DNA of 64,000 nucleotides from Closterium sp. Naga37s-1 (GCA_947471745.1 CANJKZ010000467.1:124001-188000), one strand, 5' to 3'. Positions 24,172-35,047 are shown, counted from the first letter of the stretch. Notes: generated from the letters alone by a model not told the origin. Program-made: numbers and translations.

Positions 24172-24430
24172 TGTGCCACGTGGCACTCTACCTTTCTTGC
24201 TTCTACTTTCTAGTCCCACGAAGTACTTTCCACCATTCGATCTTGCATGCTATATCAACCTTGCTTGTATTCCCCAATATCAATCATTTCTCATTCAATT
24301 ACTCAGTAACTTCTTCGCCTATAGTTATTTCACCTATTTCACCAATAGTTCTTTCGCCAAAGTCTTCCGCCGCGTTTTCATCCTCGACTTAGTCGACTCC
24401 GCTATTCTTTAGCGGATTTAGGCCAAGGGG
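24172..24430 (+). repeat. 3' LTR (truncated) of Gypsy B
   Basis: It begins immediately after the chromodomain coding sequence and stops at GCCAAGGGG, lacking the terminal CCTAACA of the left copy. Confidence 0.75.
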
Positions 24431-24568
24431 AAGAAAACGAGCCTCTTTACACTGTATACAACTGTGCTCAACCGCGTGTCCTGAACAGAAGCCAAAAGAA
24501 GTCTGATGAAATCTCAAACGGGCTTCAATCTGAGTTGTGTGGTGTTCTGAAAGCGGCGCATATCAGGC

Positions 24569-24640
24569 TGACTCCACTGGGGATCGAACCAGAATCTCTG
24601 GTTCCGTAGACCAGCGCCTTATCCATTGGGCCATGGAGTC
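24569..24640 (-). tRNA. tRNA-Arg(ACG)
   Basis: Read on the minus strand: acceptor stem GACTCCA paired with TGGAGTC, a D arm GCCCAATGGATAAGGC, an anticodon arm CTGGT-CTACGGA-ACCAG with anticodon ACG, and a T arm CTGGTTCGATCCCCAG. The T stem is one G short of the usual plant CTGGGTTCGATCCCCAG, so the gene is 72 nt instead of 73. No intron. There is no encoded CCA, as expected for a eukaryotic nuclear gene. The missing base may be a real mutation or a homopolymer error. Confidence 0.9.
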
Positions 24641-24827
24641 ATGTCGGAAGATATTTTGTGTCTTCTAGATCGGCATTTCAACGTTTGCAGATATACGTCT
24701 TTCCAATGCTGTACAACTAATAAACGCACTTGTGGGTTGTTCATGTTACAAAACTGAGTTCTGTTCTGGTCCAACAGCTCAGGCAATCAAATGAAGAAAT
24801 CTCAGGGACTGTCAATCCAAGTGCACG

Positions 24828-25315
24828 TCAGGCGTCATGCGGCAGCAGCGGTGCGAGCCATGGCAGGTCCTCCTTGAGACGTGAGTGGACGTCAATGGAT
24901 GTGGTGATGGCGAGCGGAGCAAGTGTCGAGCCAAGGGGCACGTTAGACATCGTGGGGCAGCAAAGGTGCGAGCCATGCCAGGTCCTCCTTCAGCCGTGCA
25001 TGGATGTCGATGGATGCAGTGATGGCGAGAGGCGTGACTGTCACCTGCACCATGGGTGGCACGGTAGACAAGTGAGGAATGAGGAACGGGAAGGAGGGAA
25101 GTTTTGGGTCGACTTGAAAGCCGTGGGTGGATGTCGATCGCAGCAGTGATGGCGAGAGGCGTGACTGTCACCTGCATCATGGGTCGCACGGTAAAAGCGA
25201 GGGCAAGGAGGACAGGAAAGGGAGGGAAGATTTGGGTCGACTTGAAAGATGTGGGTGGATGTCGATGGACGCAGTGATGACGAGAGGAGTGAGTGTCCCC
25301 TGCACCATGGGTGGC
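24828..25315 (-). repeat. four tandem copies of the SurE terminal exon
   Basis: Copies end near 24828, 24943, 25110 and 25230. The second (24943-25044) has the acceptor and the full coding end (SIDIHARLKEDLAWLAPLLP). The first has its own stop (TGA at 24828-24830) but lacks an AG acceptor. The third and fourth keep acceptors (ATGATGCAG, ATGGTGCAG) and the TPL(A/V)IT(A/S) start, but after IDIHP the sequence diverges. They could act as alternative last exons or be relics. Confidence 0.85.
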
Positions 25316-28300
25316 ATGGTAAACGCGAGAAAAGGGGGGCGGGAAGGGAGAGAGGCAACGAGAGTGGGAGGCAAAGATGCATGAAAGTAGCAGGAGGAAA
25401 GAGAATGCATAATGAGTTGGCTCAGAGTACACGTGATGAACATAGCCAACACTCACATAACCATCATCAGTCACACACCCATCATCAGTCACACACCCAT
25501 CACCAGTCACACACCCATCATCAGTCACACACCCATCATCAGTCACACACCCATCATCAGTCACACACCCATCATCAGTCACACTCCCATCATCAGTCAC
25601 ACACCCATCATCAGTCACACACCCATCATCAGTCACACTCCCATCATCAGTCACACACCCATCATCAGTCACACACCCATCACCAGTCACACACCCATCA
25701 TCAGTCACACACCCATCATCAGTCACACACCCATCATCAGTCACACACCCATCATCAGTCACACACCCATCATCAGTCACACACCCATCACCAGTCACAC
25801 ACCCATCATCAGTCACACACCCATCATCAGTCACACTCCCATCATCAGTCACACACCCATCATCAGTCACACACCCATCATCAGTCACACTCCCATCATC
25901 AGTCACACACCCATCATCAGTCACACACCCATCATCAGTCACACACCCATCATCAGTCACACACCCATCATCAGTCACACACCCATCACCAGTCACACAC
26001 CCATCATCAGTCACACACCCATCATCAGTCACACACCCATCATCAGTCACACACCCATCATCAGTCACACACCCATCATCAGTCACACACCCATCACCAG
26101 TCACACACCCATCATCAGTCACACACCCATCATCAGTCACACACCCATCATCAGTCACACACCCATCACCAGTCACACACCCATCATCAGTCACACACCC
26201 ATCATCAGTCACACACCCATCATCAGTCACACACCCATCATCAGTCACACACCCATCATCAGTCACCCACCCATCACCAGTCACACACCCATCATCAGTC
26301 ACACACCCATCATCAGTCACACACCCATCACCAGTCACACACCCATCACCAGTCACACAACCATCACCACTCTCACACCCATCCACTCACACACCCATCA
26401 CCACTCACACCCCGATCACCACTCACACACCCATCACCACCCTCAACACCATCACACCCATCATCACTCCCAACCCCATTACACCCATCATCACTCCCAA
26501 CCCCATTACACCCATCATCACTCCCAACCCCATCACACCCATCATCACTCCCAACCCCATCACACCCATCATCACTCCCAACCCCATCACACCCATCATC
26601 ACTCCCAATCCCATCACACCCATCATCACTCCCAATCCCATCACACCCATCATCACTCCCAATCCCATCACACCCATCATCACTCCCAATCCCATCACAC
26701 CCATCATCACTCCCAACCCCATCACACCCATCATCACTCCCAACCCCATCCCACCCATCATCTCTCAACTCCGTCACACCCATCACCACTCTCAACCCCA
26801 TCACAACCATCACCACTCACATAGCCAAGTGCGAGGGCAGCGGAGTCAAAGGCGGGGTCCTTGTCAAGCACGTCCCACCCACTCGGCTGGGAGAGACAGA
26901 GAGGTACGGGAGGGGGTGAGAGGGATGAAACTAATGAGGTTCTTTGACAGTAAAAGGCTGGGGTCCATGCGAAAGGCTGGCAGAGCAGCAGAGTCAAAGG
27001 CAGGGTCCTTGTCAAGCACGTCCCACCCACTCGACTGGGAGAAACAGAGGGATTCGAGGGGTTGAGAGGGGTGTGGGTGGGGTGGTAAGAGGGATGAAAC
27101 TTTTGAGATTCTTTGACAGCCAGGCCATGTGAAAGGCTGGCAGTGGCAGAGCAGCAGGGACTAAGGCACGGTCTTTGGCCCACGCAGCTAAGTACCAACC
27201 ACTGAGATGTGACACCCCCATTTCTGCAAGCATAGTCAACGATGGTCCTTCACTGGTCGTTGGCAAGAGGCAAAAGGTCCTCATGCATGCATTTCGATAA
27301 TACATGTACTAGACATGCGGTAAGTGAACACGCGGCATGACTTGACATGCATCTCGCAGCTCACCTAATGCCTGGGGCTTGTGGCAGCGAGGACACGTGA
27401 AAGGCTGGCAGAGCAGCAGCAGTGCAAGGAATAGAGCATCCGAAAGGAAGGCATGGCCATTGGCTTGGCCAGCGAGTCCCACCCACTTGATTTGATTCCC
27501 ATCCTCGTGATGTCACATAAAGGCAGCTCATATCGCGTGAGACTTTTGAGTGAACTCAAATGCATCTTCATGATGCCACATACAGCTCACTTCGTGTTTG
27601 ACTTCCGAGTCAACAAAAAAGGATCCTGATGGTCTCACATGCACCTCATCTCGTGTCTCAAGCGCATCTTATGCAGCGGCTGTCTCGTGTCAACGATGGT
27701 CAACGATGGTCAACGATGGTCAACTGCACCTCACCTCATGCCTAAAGTGCATCTTATGCAGCGGCTGCCTCTTGCCAACGATAGTCGACGATGGTCGACG
27801 ATGGTCAACGGTGGTCAACGATGGTCAACGATGGTCAACGATGGTCAACGATGGTCAACGATGGTCAACGATGGTCAACGATGGTCAACGATGGTCAACG
27901 ATGGTCAACTGCAGCTCACCTCGTGCCGGAAGTGCATCTTATGCAGCGGCTGCCACGGCTCGTCCCCGCCATCCTCCTTGCTCTCCTCGCCAGGAGTCTT
28001 GGACCGCGCGGCACCCTATGGGAGAGAGAGAGGGCGGGCGTTGGGTTTGGGGGGGGAGGGAGGGGGTGAGAGGAGTGCATGGGATGGTGAGAGGGGTGAG
28101 AGTGGCTGCCACGGCTCGTCTCCGCCATCCTCCTTGCTCTCCTCGCCAGGAGTCTTGGACCGCGCTGCGCCCTGCGGGAGGGAGAGCGAGTGGCGTGGGG
28201 GAATTGCCACGTGAAAATAGTGAATTTTGGAGACGTCTAAAAAAATCACTCTTTTCACATGCTGCGCCCTGTGGGAGGGAGAGAGAGTGCGTGGGGGTGA

Positions 28301-31300
28301 GAGGGGTGCGTCGGGTTGTGACGGGTTCGCGGGGATGAGAGGGGCGCGTGGGGTTGAGAGGGATGAAATTTTGAGGTACCTTGACAGTAAGGCTGCCCAG
28401 TCATGCTGTCTATGCAGGCTATGCCACATGAAACACTAGATGCCAGCACGATGATTATAAAACAGATCAGACTTTTAGCAGTTTTGTCAGCGACTCATTT
28501 GCACACCTACGACTAAACGACTAAGAACACAGACGAGCACTCACAGCAGCAGAGGCAACCGATCCGATTTCAGCCAGAGAGACCGCGGGGGGCCCAGTCA
28601 TGCCCGGGAGGCCCCTCCCTCCCACCATTCCCGGCAGCCCCCTCCCTCCCATCATCCCCGGCAGGCCCCTGCCCCCCATCATGCCCGGAAGTCCCCTGCC
28701 CCCTGCCGCTGCTCCCCCCAAGCCAGCCAGCTGCACTCCGGTGCGCTTCTTGGCGATGTGCGTCCAGGGGAAGGCCACCCTCGCGTGACCTTGCTGGGCG
28801 AGCTTAAAGCCCTGCGAGGGAAAGAGGGTTGAAATGGGGATTCAGGGCAGAGCCACCTTTCGCACCAGCAGTGCACCCTGCCAGCAGGGCGGCATGACCC
28901 TGCCAGCAGTGTCCGCTTCTTGTCGATGTGCGTCCAGGAGAAGGCGACCCTTGAGTGTCCCTTCTGGGCGAGCTTGAAGCCCTGCTGGGGATTGAGGGAG
29001 TTGAAAGGAGGAACAACAACACTATTCATGTCTGCGAGCTGCACCCTGGTAACCGGTGCGCTTCTTGGCGATGTGCGTCCAGGGGAAGGCCACCCTCGCA
29101 TGGCCCTGCTGGGCCAGCTTGAAGCCCTGCTGGGGATTGAGGGAATGGAGGGTAGGGGATGGAGGAACGAGTAGCAAAGGGATATTCAGAGCACCACTCA
29201 TCCCTGCCAGCTGCACTCCGGTGCGCTTCTTGGCAATGTGCGTCCAGGAAAAGGTCACCCGTTCCTGGCCTTGCTGGGCGAGTTTGAAGCCCTGCCGAGG
29301 ATGAAAGGGATGAGAGGATGGACGATTGAGGATTGAGGGGCGGCGTGAAAGTAGGAATCAGACCAGCATTCATGGGAAGGCCACCCTTGCATGGCCCTGC
29401 TGGGCGAGCTTCAAGCCATGCCAGGGAACAATGGGTGAATGGGAGAGTCAGTGCAGAGGCACTTTCATGCCATGCCAGTAGTGCACTGCGGTAACCGTTT
29501 CGCCTCCTGGCAGTGTGAGTCCAGGAGAAAGCCACCCTTGCATGGCACTGCCGGCCGGGCACACCATACCATTCCTTCCAGCAGAGGGTCCCCGCAGCTT
29601 CTGCTACCAGAATGGCATGCCATAGCATTCCATACCATATATGGGTGGCAGAAGAACACACCTTGGACTTGACCGGGTCAAGGGGCACATTCACGTTCAG
29701 CAGCAGCGGGTCCCCCCCGCTGCTGGATAGCTGACCAGCAGTTGCTGCCTCCAGAACACAGCGAATGAGGGGCAGACACGTGGCAGCAGCGGGAGAAAAT
29801 TGGGCGTCAGTGCTTGCAGCGGCCCTGGTGAGTGTGTGCCCAAAGGCATGTGAAGGAGGGGACGGAGTGGAAGGAATGGTATGGTGGAGTAAATGTGATG
29901 GGACAGGACGGGATGGGATGGGATGGGATGGGATGGGATGGGATGGGATGGGATGGGATGGGATGGGATGGGATGGGATGGGATGGAAGGTGGAAGCAAC
30001 GAAGAGTGTGAGTGTTTAATGCAGGCAGTTCCTGATGGAGAGCGAGGGGGTGGGAAAGGAAGAAAGGATGGGAGGGGTGGGTTTAGGGTAAACCCTGGGC
30101 ACAGTATAAAGGGACAAAAGGTGATCAGTCACTATAGTGACAACCACTTTGTCATAGCAAGGGGCGAAGCGCTTGGTTGGTCCTGTCCCGTCCCATGCAA
30201 CATGAAAGCAGCATCCAGAGGGATAAGATAAGCATGCAAGCATTGAAAGAAGGCAAAGGCGCAGACCAGTCGAGGGAGATGGAGATGCCTGGAGCGCCCT
30301 GAATGACGGCCTCCCTTGCGCCCGCCACCGTGCCGGAATAGATGCTGTTGGCAGGGCGGTTCCATGGTGGGGGTGGGTAGGGATAGGGACGGTAGAACGT
30401 GTGGAAGGGGGCCTGTAAGCACAAGAGGAGCAGCTAAGGGGCTTGGAGCGCCCTCTGAATCACTGCCTCCCTTGCACCCGCCACCGTCCCTGAATAGATG
30501 CTGCGGACATGGTAGTGGCAGGAGAAAAGAGATTCAACGTGCGGAAGAGGACCAGGCAAGGAGGAGCAGTGAGGGGTGCCTGGACTGGAGAACAAGGTGA
30601 GGGGGGATGCTGAGTTGCCAACATGCGTGGTGAACTCCATGAAGCACATGCATGCATGCAATGCAAGCACAGGAAGAAACGAACGAGGGTGTGAGAGAAC
30701 ACAGGGATATGGCTGAGAAGGGTGCTTCTGCTGGTGAAGGTAGATGCCGTGATATGGGGTAAGAGGAAGGTGGATGGAGCATGCTCTGAGCACAGGGATG
30801 GGATGGGATGTGACCGAGCAGGTGCCGAATGGCAACACAGACGGTAGCTCACACTTGGCGGCCTGTGTTGGCACCCTTGTTGATGCCGCTGATGACCTGA
30901 CCTCACTCACACACGCCATCAACATGCATGCGATGGATGAAAAGGATCAAGAGAGACAAGGATCAGGAGAAATGAGAAGAGATTTCCGACTAGGAGAGAA
31001 AAGGATGTGCAACAAAGCAAGATTCACAAAACAGAGCGATTTGATTTTGACGGATACGATAGTGGTTCTTTGAGAAGACAACAGCATCTGAGGACACGCA
31101 TGAAGCAACAACACCGGGAAACACACAGTTGAGCAATTGGACCATGCTTGAAACTAATGGCTTCGCTTTGACCGTGTTTTGACCACATGAGCCTCGCTAC
31201 ACCGCTTTGAACCACTCCATACCAGGAGGGGCTTGATGCCCTTGAAGAGCTGGCCAGAAAGCCCCATAGACGCACAGTCTGCCGGTGTGCCTGTTGGGGA

Positions 31301-32724
31301 AAGGCAGGGGGGGGGAGAACAGGGAAAAGATCTGAACGTCTTGACTTCTGAGACCACTAAAAAAATAATCGAGAGGCCTGTGGACGCACAGTCTGCCAGT
31401 GTGCCTGTATGGGGAAGGCAGTGGGGAGGAGAAAAGAGATCGGCTCTGAACGTCTTGACTTCTGAGACAACTCAAAAATCAGCTGAGAGGCCCGTGGACG
31501 CACAGTCCGCCGGTGTGCCTGTGGGGATTGGGAGCACGCAGGAGGGAGAAAGGGAACGGATTCTGATTGGCTTGACCTTTGAGTCGACTCACAAGTCACC
31601 CGAAAGGCCCGTGGACGCAGTCTGCCCGTGTGCCTGTGGGGAGTTTGGAGCAAAGGGGGAGAACAGGGAAAGATCCTGAACGGCTTGACTTTGAGTCGAC
31701 TCACAAGTCACCTGAGAGGCCCATGGACGCACAGTCTGCCCGTGTGCCTGTTGGGAGCAGGCAGGGGAGACAGAAATTCATTCCAAGCTTTTTCGAACCA
31801 ACATTCTTCATACAAAAAGAAAAGACCAACAACGAATGGGCTGAGGCGCAGTGTGTGGACGTACAGGGTGTTTAAGTTGTGAATGATCAGGAGACACAGC
31901 TAAGAAGGAGCAGGAAAAGCAGCACGCACCTGTGAGCGAGTATGCCACAGCAGCTTTGGGACGTCTCAAAATCTAAGAGAGAGCTAAGAACGAACGGGCC
32001 ACAGCAGCACGCACCTGTGAGCGAGTATGCCACAGCAGCGCCCTCATAGTCCTCCACCAGATTCGCCTCGAGTGTCTCCCGGATGGTGATGGACTGCGCA
32101 CACGCTGACCTCTCCCTGACACGGGGAACAGACGGGTGCACGGGGGCACAGAGCGGCACAGAGGGGCAAGGCGAAGACGCGGCTCACCATAGAGTTTGGC
32201 ATCAGAGTGCGCCTCATGTTCGCCCTTCCTGGTTCTCCATCAGGCCCTTGATTGTCTCTCGAGTGGAGATTCACTGACTGCACTGCGCACTGACCCCTCC
32301 CAAGGAGAACCAGTGAATGCGGAGGAGATGAAGTGTTCAACATGGGATGGGACGGGGGGCGAGAGGAGGAGGCGGCGAGATTGGTGGGGAGACAGTTATG
32401 GCGTGGGCAGCAGTCAGGGTTCATGGGACGCGGTGAGACGCTCACGTCAGGCGCACAGGGGGGGCAAGTGGATGCACACGTCAAGTCATAAAGAGAGGGG
32501 GCAATGCGACTTACACGTCAGGAGGCAGCACAGGGGGAGCAATGCGACGTACACGTCAGGAGGCAGCACAGGGGGAGCAATGCGACGTACACGTCAGGCG
32601 CGCACACGAAGACGCGGCAGAAGCCAGCCGAGCCGAGCACCGCCACGAGCGCCTTAATTCCCGGAGCCTCGATCCCATCGTCGTTCACCACCAGGACAGC
32701 TGGCAGCGCGTCATTAGCCGCCAT
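24943..32724 (-). CDS. SurE-family 5'-nucleotidase/phosphatase, ten exons
   Basis: Exons (minus strand): 32724-32593, 32111-32015, 31290-31223, 30896-30853, 30344-30267, 29824-29662, 28811-28545, 28015-27920, 26886-26821, 25044-24943. All have GT..AG borders and all phases agree, giving 370 aa. SurE hydrolyses nucleoside monophosphates and related phosphates with a divalent metal. Visible: metal-binding NDDG (residues 14-17), APD (42-44), QSITIRETLE, GTPADCASMGLSGQLFKG (77-94), the metal-site Asn in VISGINKGANTG, YSGTVAGAREAVIQGAP, LLLNVNVPLDP, GFKLAQQG, and GYVTVTPLAIT near the end. Exon 7 carries a collagen-like insert, four GGRGLPGM(M/V/T) units. The first donor (GTGTAC) is weak. Most introns contain degenerate copies of the adjacent exon. 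The exons were assembled by eye, so single borders may shift. Confidence 0.88.
25452..26385. repeat. 18-bp minisatellite in SurE intron 9
   Basis: About 50 tandem copies of CATCATCAGTCACACACC, with CACCAGTC and ACTCCC variants. The unit is a multiple of three and lacks stops, so frames of 470-556 codons stay open on both strands; these are not genes. The array sits between SurE exon 9 and exon 10. Confidence 0.95.
26440..26812. repeat. 24-bp minisatellite in SurE intron 9
   Basis: About fourteen copies of a 24-bp unit built on CACCCATCATCACTCCCAA, with CCCC/TCCC variants. It starts a few dozen bases downstream of the donor of SurE exon 9 (minus strand) and grades into the 18-bp array. Confidence 0.92.
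26980..27490 (-). repeat. echoes of SurE exon 9
   Basis: Three decayed copies of exon 9 lie upstream (5') of it. The nearest keeps SGWDVLDKDP and FDSAAL; the next reads LSGWYLAAWAKDRALVPAAL; the furthest keeps only SSGWDSLAKP. Identity drops with distance from the functional exon. Confidence 0.8.
27640..28285 (-). repeat. echoes of SurE exon 8 and (CAACGATGGT)n array
   Basis: Two copies of the exon 3' edge (TGCATCTTATGCAGCGGCTG) lie at about 27640-27680 and 27722-27775. Two copies of the 5' part lie at about 28100-28175 (nearly intact, ESKEDGGDEPWQPL) and 28258-28283 (acceptor plus GAA only). Between the 3' echoes and the exon is a decamer array, (CAACGATGGT)n, at about 27785-27908 with three more units at 27695-27722. 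Confidence 0.85.
28916..29570 (-). repeat. five echoes of SurE exon 7
   Basis: Upstream (5') of the functional exon there are five partial copies, near 28.92-28.99, 29.06-29.13, 29.21-29.29, 29.37-29.42 and 29.50-29.56 kb. Each encodes part of GFKLAQQGHARVAFPWTHIA. The nearest three keep the CAG acceptor and an open frame. The fourth and fifth are reduced (for example HARVAFSWTHTARRR). None has the downstream donor of the real exon except possibly by chance. Confidence 0.85.
29907..29986. repeat. (GGGAT)n microsatellite in SurE intron 5
   Basis: A perfect pentamer array of about 15 units. It lies upstream of exon 6, between exons 5 and 6 of SurE. Confidence 0.95.
30440..30510 (-). repeat. 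echo of SurE exon 5
   Basis: It keeps the acceptor (CCGCAG) and IYSGTVAGAREAVIQ. An extra AG directly after ATTCAG shifts the frame (RALQAP then stop) compared with the functional exon 30344-30267, which reads GAPGISISLDW. Using it would truncate the protein. Confidence 0.88.
31375..31760 (-). repeat. four echoes of SurE exon 3
   Basis: Copies near 31380-31415, 31492-31530, 31606-31640 and 31720-31755 each repeat the start of exon 3 (TGCCTGT/GCACACCGGCAGACTGTGCG region with the CAACAG-like acceptor) and then diverge. The spacing is about 110-115 bp and each copy is followed by a segment with TTGACTT(T/C)TGAG, part of the palindrome family. Confidence 0.85.
31924..32562 (-). repeat. echoes of SurE exons 1 and 2
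   Basis: The 3' edge of exon 2 (GCATACTCGCTCACAGGTGC) recurs at about 31924-31953. A decayed 5' part of exon 2 recurs at about 32235-32300 (GTCAGTGCGCAGT...GAGAGACAATC). The 3' edge of exon 1 (GCGCCTGACGTG or CCTGACGTGTA) recurs four times at 32438-32562, one copy with a stronger donor (GTGAGCG) than the one assigned. Confidence 0.75.
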
Positions 32725-32832
32725 TCTGCTTGTATCGAAGTGAGGCGGAGAACGGGGGAAACAGGGGGGATGAGGGGGGTTGCGAAACCTCTGGAGCAGA
32801 TTCAATTCAAGAATGTTTGTCGTTGGTGACAC

Positions 32833-34180
32833 GAGAGAAGGGGCGAGGAATCGAAGAAGCAGATGCTCGAAGAAAGGCCCACGGACGGTCGGATTTAACT
32901 GGCGGAGTGAATGGAGCGAAACGGCTTCAGGCTCGAGCGAATCTAACGGGTCGGAAAATGATGAGTTCAGTCGTCCGCATCATCCGGGGCCCGCCGGATC
33001 CACGCGAGGCAAGTTTTTGAAGGAGACCACGGGACGCGCACCAAAGGTGAGGGTTTTTTTTGTTATTTGATTTCAACAAGTTCCTGGGAATGTGGAAGGC
33101 CCCGACGACTCACGGCCACTAGCATGCGCCTCGTGCTTGGAAATATGATGTACGAAACGACTTACATGTGTCAGTCTTTGAAGATGCTGTCTCTGACTGA
33201 ACGTCAAGAAACTCGGAATGCAGTTTTTTTCTCCAGGCGTCCGGAAGCTAGCGGATTCTTACTAGAATGTTGCTGTTGCGTGTGAAAAATGAAACTGCTG
33301 GTGCGGAGGATGTGGATGGAAGCTAGCACATGGAGAGTGCGGGGGGCAGGGCAGTCAGGTCAGGAGGGACCAGGGGATGTGCTTCAAATTTTGATTCTCG
33401 ATATAACGCTTTTCTTCGGGTGTACTTAACTGTACCACTTGCTTCTAGCCTTCATTAACTCAAGGGGCAAGAGGAGAAAACGCTAAGGATTTTGTTCTCA
33501 ATTACATAAGATGTGGGAAATTTGACACATTCTAAGATACTTCGCAACACTTCTCCATCATATTACGGTGATTTGAGCTGTATCATTAATGGTATTCCGT
33601 ATTATGATTCCCCTAATATACTCGTTGAAGTATGAAACAAGGTGTTGTTGCACGTTCGCTTATGGTATGTGATACATGAAGCTGTCATTGACGAAACCTA
33701 CTCGCCCTTTCTGACGAAATTTCGGACCCAATATTCTAGAATCTAGATGCGATGTGGCGATCGCCAGCATCCTCCTGCTATACCGCGGACGTCGTTGGCG
33801 CGTGTACGTCATGTACGATCAGAGATAGTTGAGCGACACGCTACAGCACAACACAGAACAGATTATCGAGCTTAGCAAATTAGGCCGCCGACTCTCCTAC
33901 AGGAATAGTGTCGTTTCTGGAGTTGTAACCCCCTTCCACGCTCTTTCTGCTGCCTCGTGCTGATTCTCGTCACTTCGAGCTGTCGCGCTGTCTCGACTAT
34001 TAGTAGTATATTGGCGTGCGCAATACCGGTGGCAGTAAGAGATCGGCGTGGGGATCGGCGTGGCACCTGGCCACCCTCTTCAGTCGCGTTTTTTTCCGCG
34101 AGTCGACTCGCTGAAGCCGGCTACATCGTACAGAGGTACGCGGATCGGAGATGATAGTAATTCGAACGGGCGCGCAGCGG
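32833..34180. other. intergenic region between SurE and COX17
   Basis: The two genes are divergent. I see no coding domain, RNA gene or repeat array here apart from short A/T-rich stretches. It probably holds both promoters, but no element can be assigned with confidence. Confidence 0.5.
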
Positions 34181-34189
34181 TTGTGTAGC

Positions 34190-34255
34190 GGGTGCGTGAG
34201 TGGCGTGAGTGACGTGAGTGGCGTGAGTGACGTGAGTGACGTGACGTGACATGCT
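34190..34255. promoter_or_regulatory. TGACGTGAGTGGCG repeats upstream of COX17
   Basis: A short array of GTGACGTGAGTGGCGTGAGT-type units supplies five TGACG(T) motifs, the binding core of plant bZIP/TGA factors. They lie about 1 kb upstream of the COX17 start and could equally be a plain minisatellite. Function is inference. Confidence 0.3.
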
Positions 34256-34380
34256 CCTCCCTCACCTAGTAGTCCCCTTCCCGCAGTCCTTCTTCCTCTA
34301 CACTCCCGTTCCCCCTTCCGATCCACGCGCCTAACGACACTCCTGCTGCCCCCCTGCCGTCCTCTCTGTTCTTCTGTAAG

Positions 34381-34578
34381 TCCCGCCTCTCCCATGCGCC
34401 CCCGCCTCTCCCCGCCCCTCCCATGCGCCCCCGCCTCTCCCATGCGCCCCCGCCTCTCCCATGCGCCCCCGCCTCTCCCATGCGCCCCCGCCTCTCCCAT
34501 GCGCCCTCGCCTCTCCCATGCGCCCCCGCCTCTCCCATGCGCCCTCGCCTCTCCCATGCGCCCCCGCCTCTCCCATGG
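34381..34578. repeat. 19-bp minisatellite
   Basis: About ten tandem copies of CTCCCATGCGCCCCCGCCT with few variants. The unit length is not a multiple of three. The open frames of 60-220 codons across it are artefacts. Confidence 0.95.
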
Positions 34579-35047
34579 CTTGATGGGCGCAACCGACCCT
34601 GGCTTGATTAAGCAGAGCGCAGCAGGCGAAGGGACAGAGGTACAGCTACAGGCAAGTGGCAACCTAGTATATGTCTCTCACTCAAATTCATTCCCTTTTC
34701 CTCCTTCCCCCCTTCCTTCTGCCCCGTCCTCACTTTCCAACTTCGTCTTCACATGAAAGGGGAGGTATTTACGAAGGTTCTGAACCTTCGTCAGAACCTT
34801 CGTCTCGCTGACGTAACTCCAGTTCCCCACTTTTTCTCCCTGCCCTGTCGGTCTCGCCAGTGCTTGTCCTTACAACCAACTCTGCAAACTACTGCCACAT
34901 CTGATGCTCTGAAAATGGGGGCAGCAGGCAAGCTAGACCCTGAGGCACAACTGGCACCTGTTGCGCCCCTTCTGCCTCCCGCTGTACCCCCTCCCCTTGT
35001 GCCCTCCCCTTGTGCCCTCCAGTTTGGTCCTCCATCAAAGCGGCATC

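Larger units (their letters stand above)
18628..24430 (+). mobile_element. decayed chromodomain Gypsy LTR retrotransposon B
   Basis: A shared segment, TGTGCCACGTGGCACTCT through GGATTTAGGCCAAGGGG, lies at both ends (18628-18886 and 24172-24430). The left copy ends CCTAACA and is followed by TTGGTATCAGAGCC, the initiator tRNA-Met primer site. Between them lie gag, protease, RT, RNase H, integrase and a chromodomain in Gypsy order. The right copy lacks its last bases and has no purine tract before it, so the 3' end is rearranged. No target duplication was found. Many stops and a 721-bp insertion show it is inactive. Confidence 0.88.

Noticed and set aside
24828..24930. First copy of the SurE terminal exon as the real 3' end
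   Set aside because: It codes for a plausible C-terminus with a stop but lacks an AG acceptor at the border; the copy at 24943-25044 has one in the right phase.
25440..26385. Regular repeats resembling a CRISPR array
   Set aside because: Units are contiguous without unique spacers, and the sequence is eukaryotic nuclear DNA.
24812..26919. Open frames of 470-556 codons encoding His/Ser/Thr- or Asp/Gly/Cys-rich repeats
   Set aside because: They arise from an 18-bp and a 24-bp minisatellite without stop codons, are open on both strands at once, and lie in an intron of the SurE gene.
34000..34662. 220-codon Gly/Arg-rich minus-strand frame
   Set aside because: It runs through the 19-bp minisatellite upstream of COX17; the peptide simply repeats as the frame cycles.
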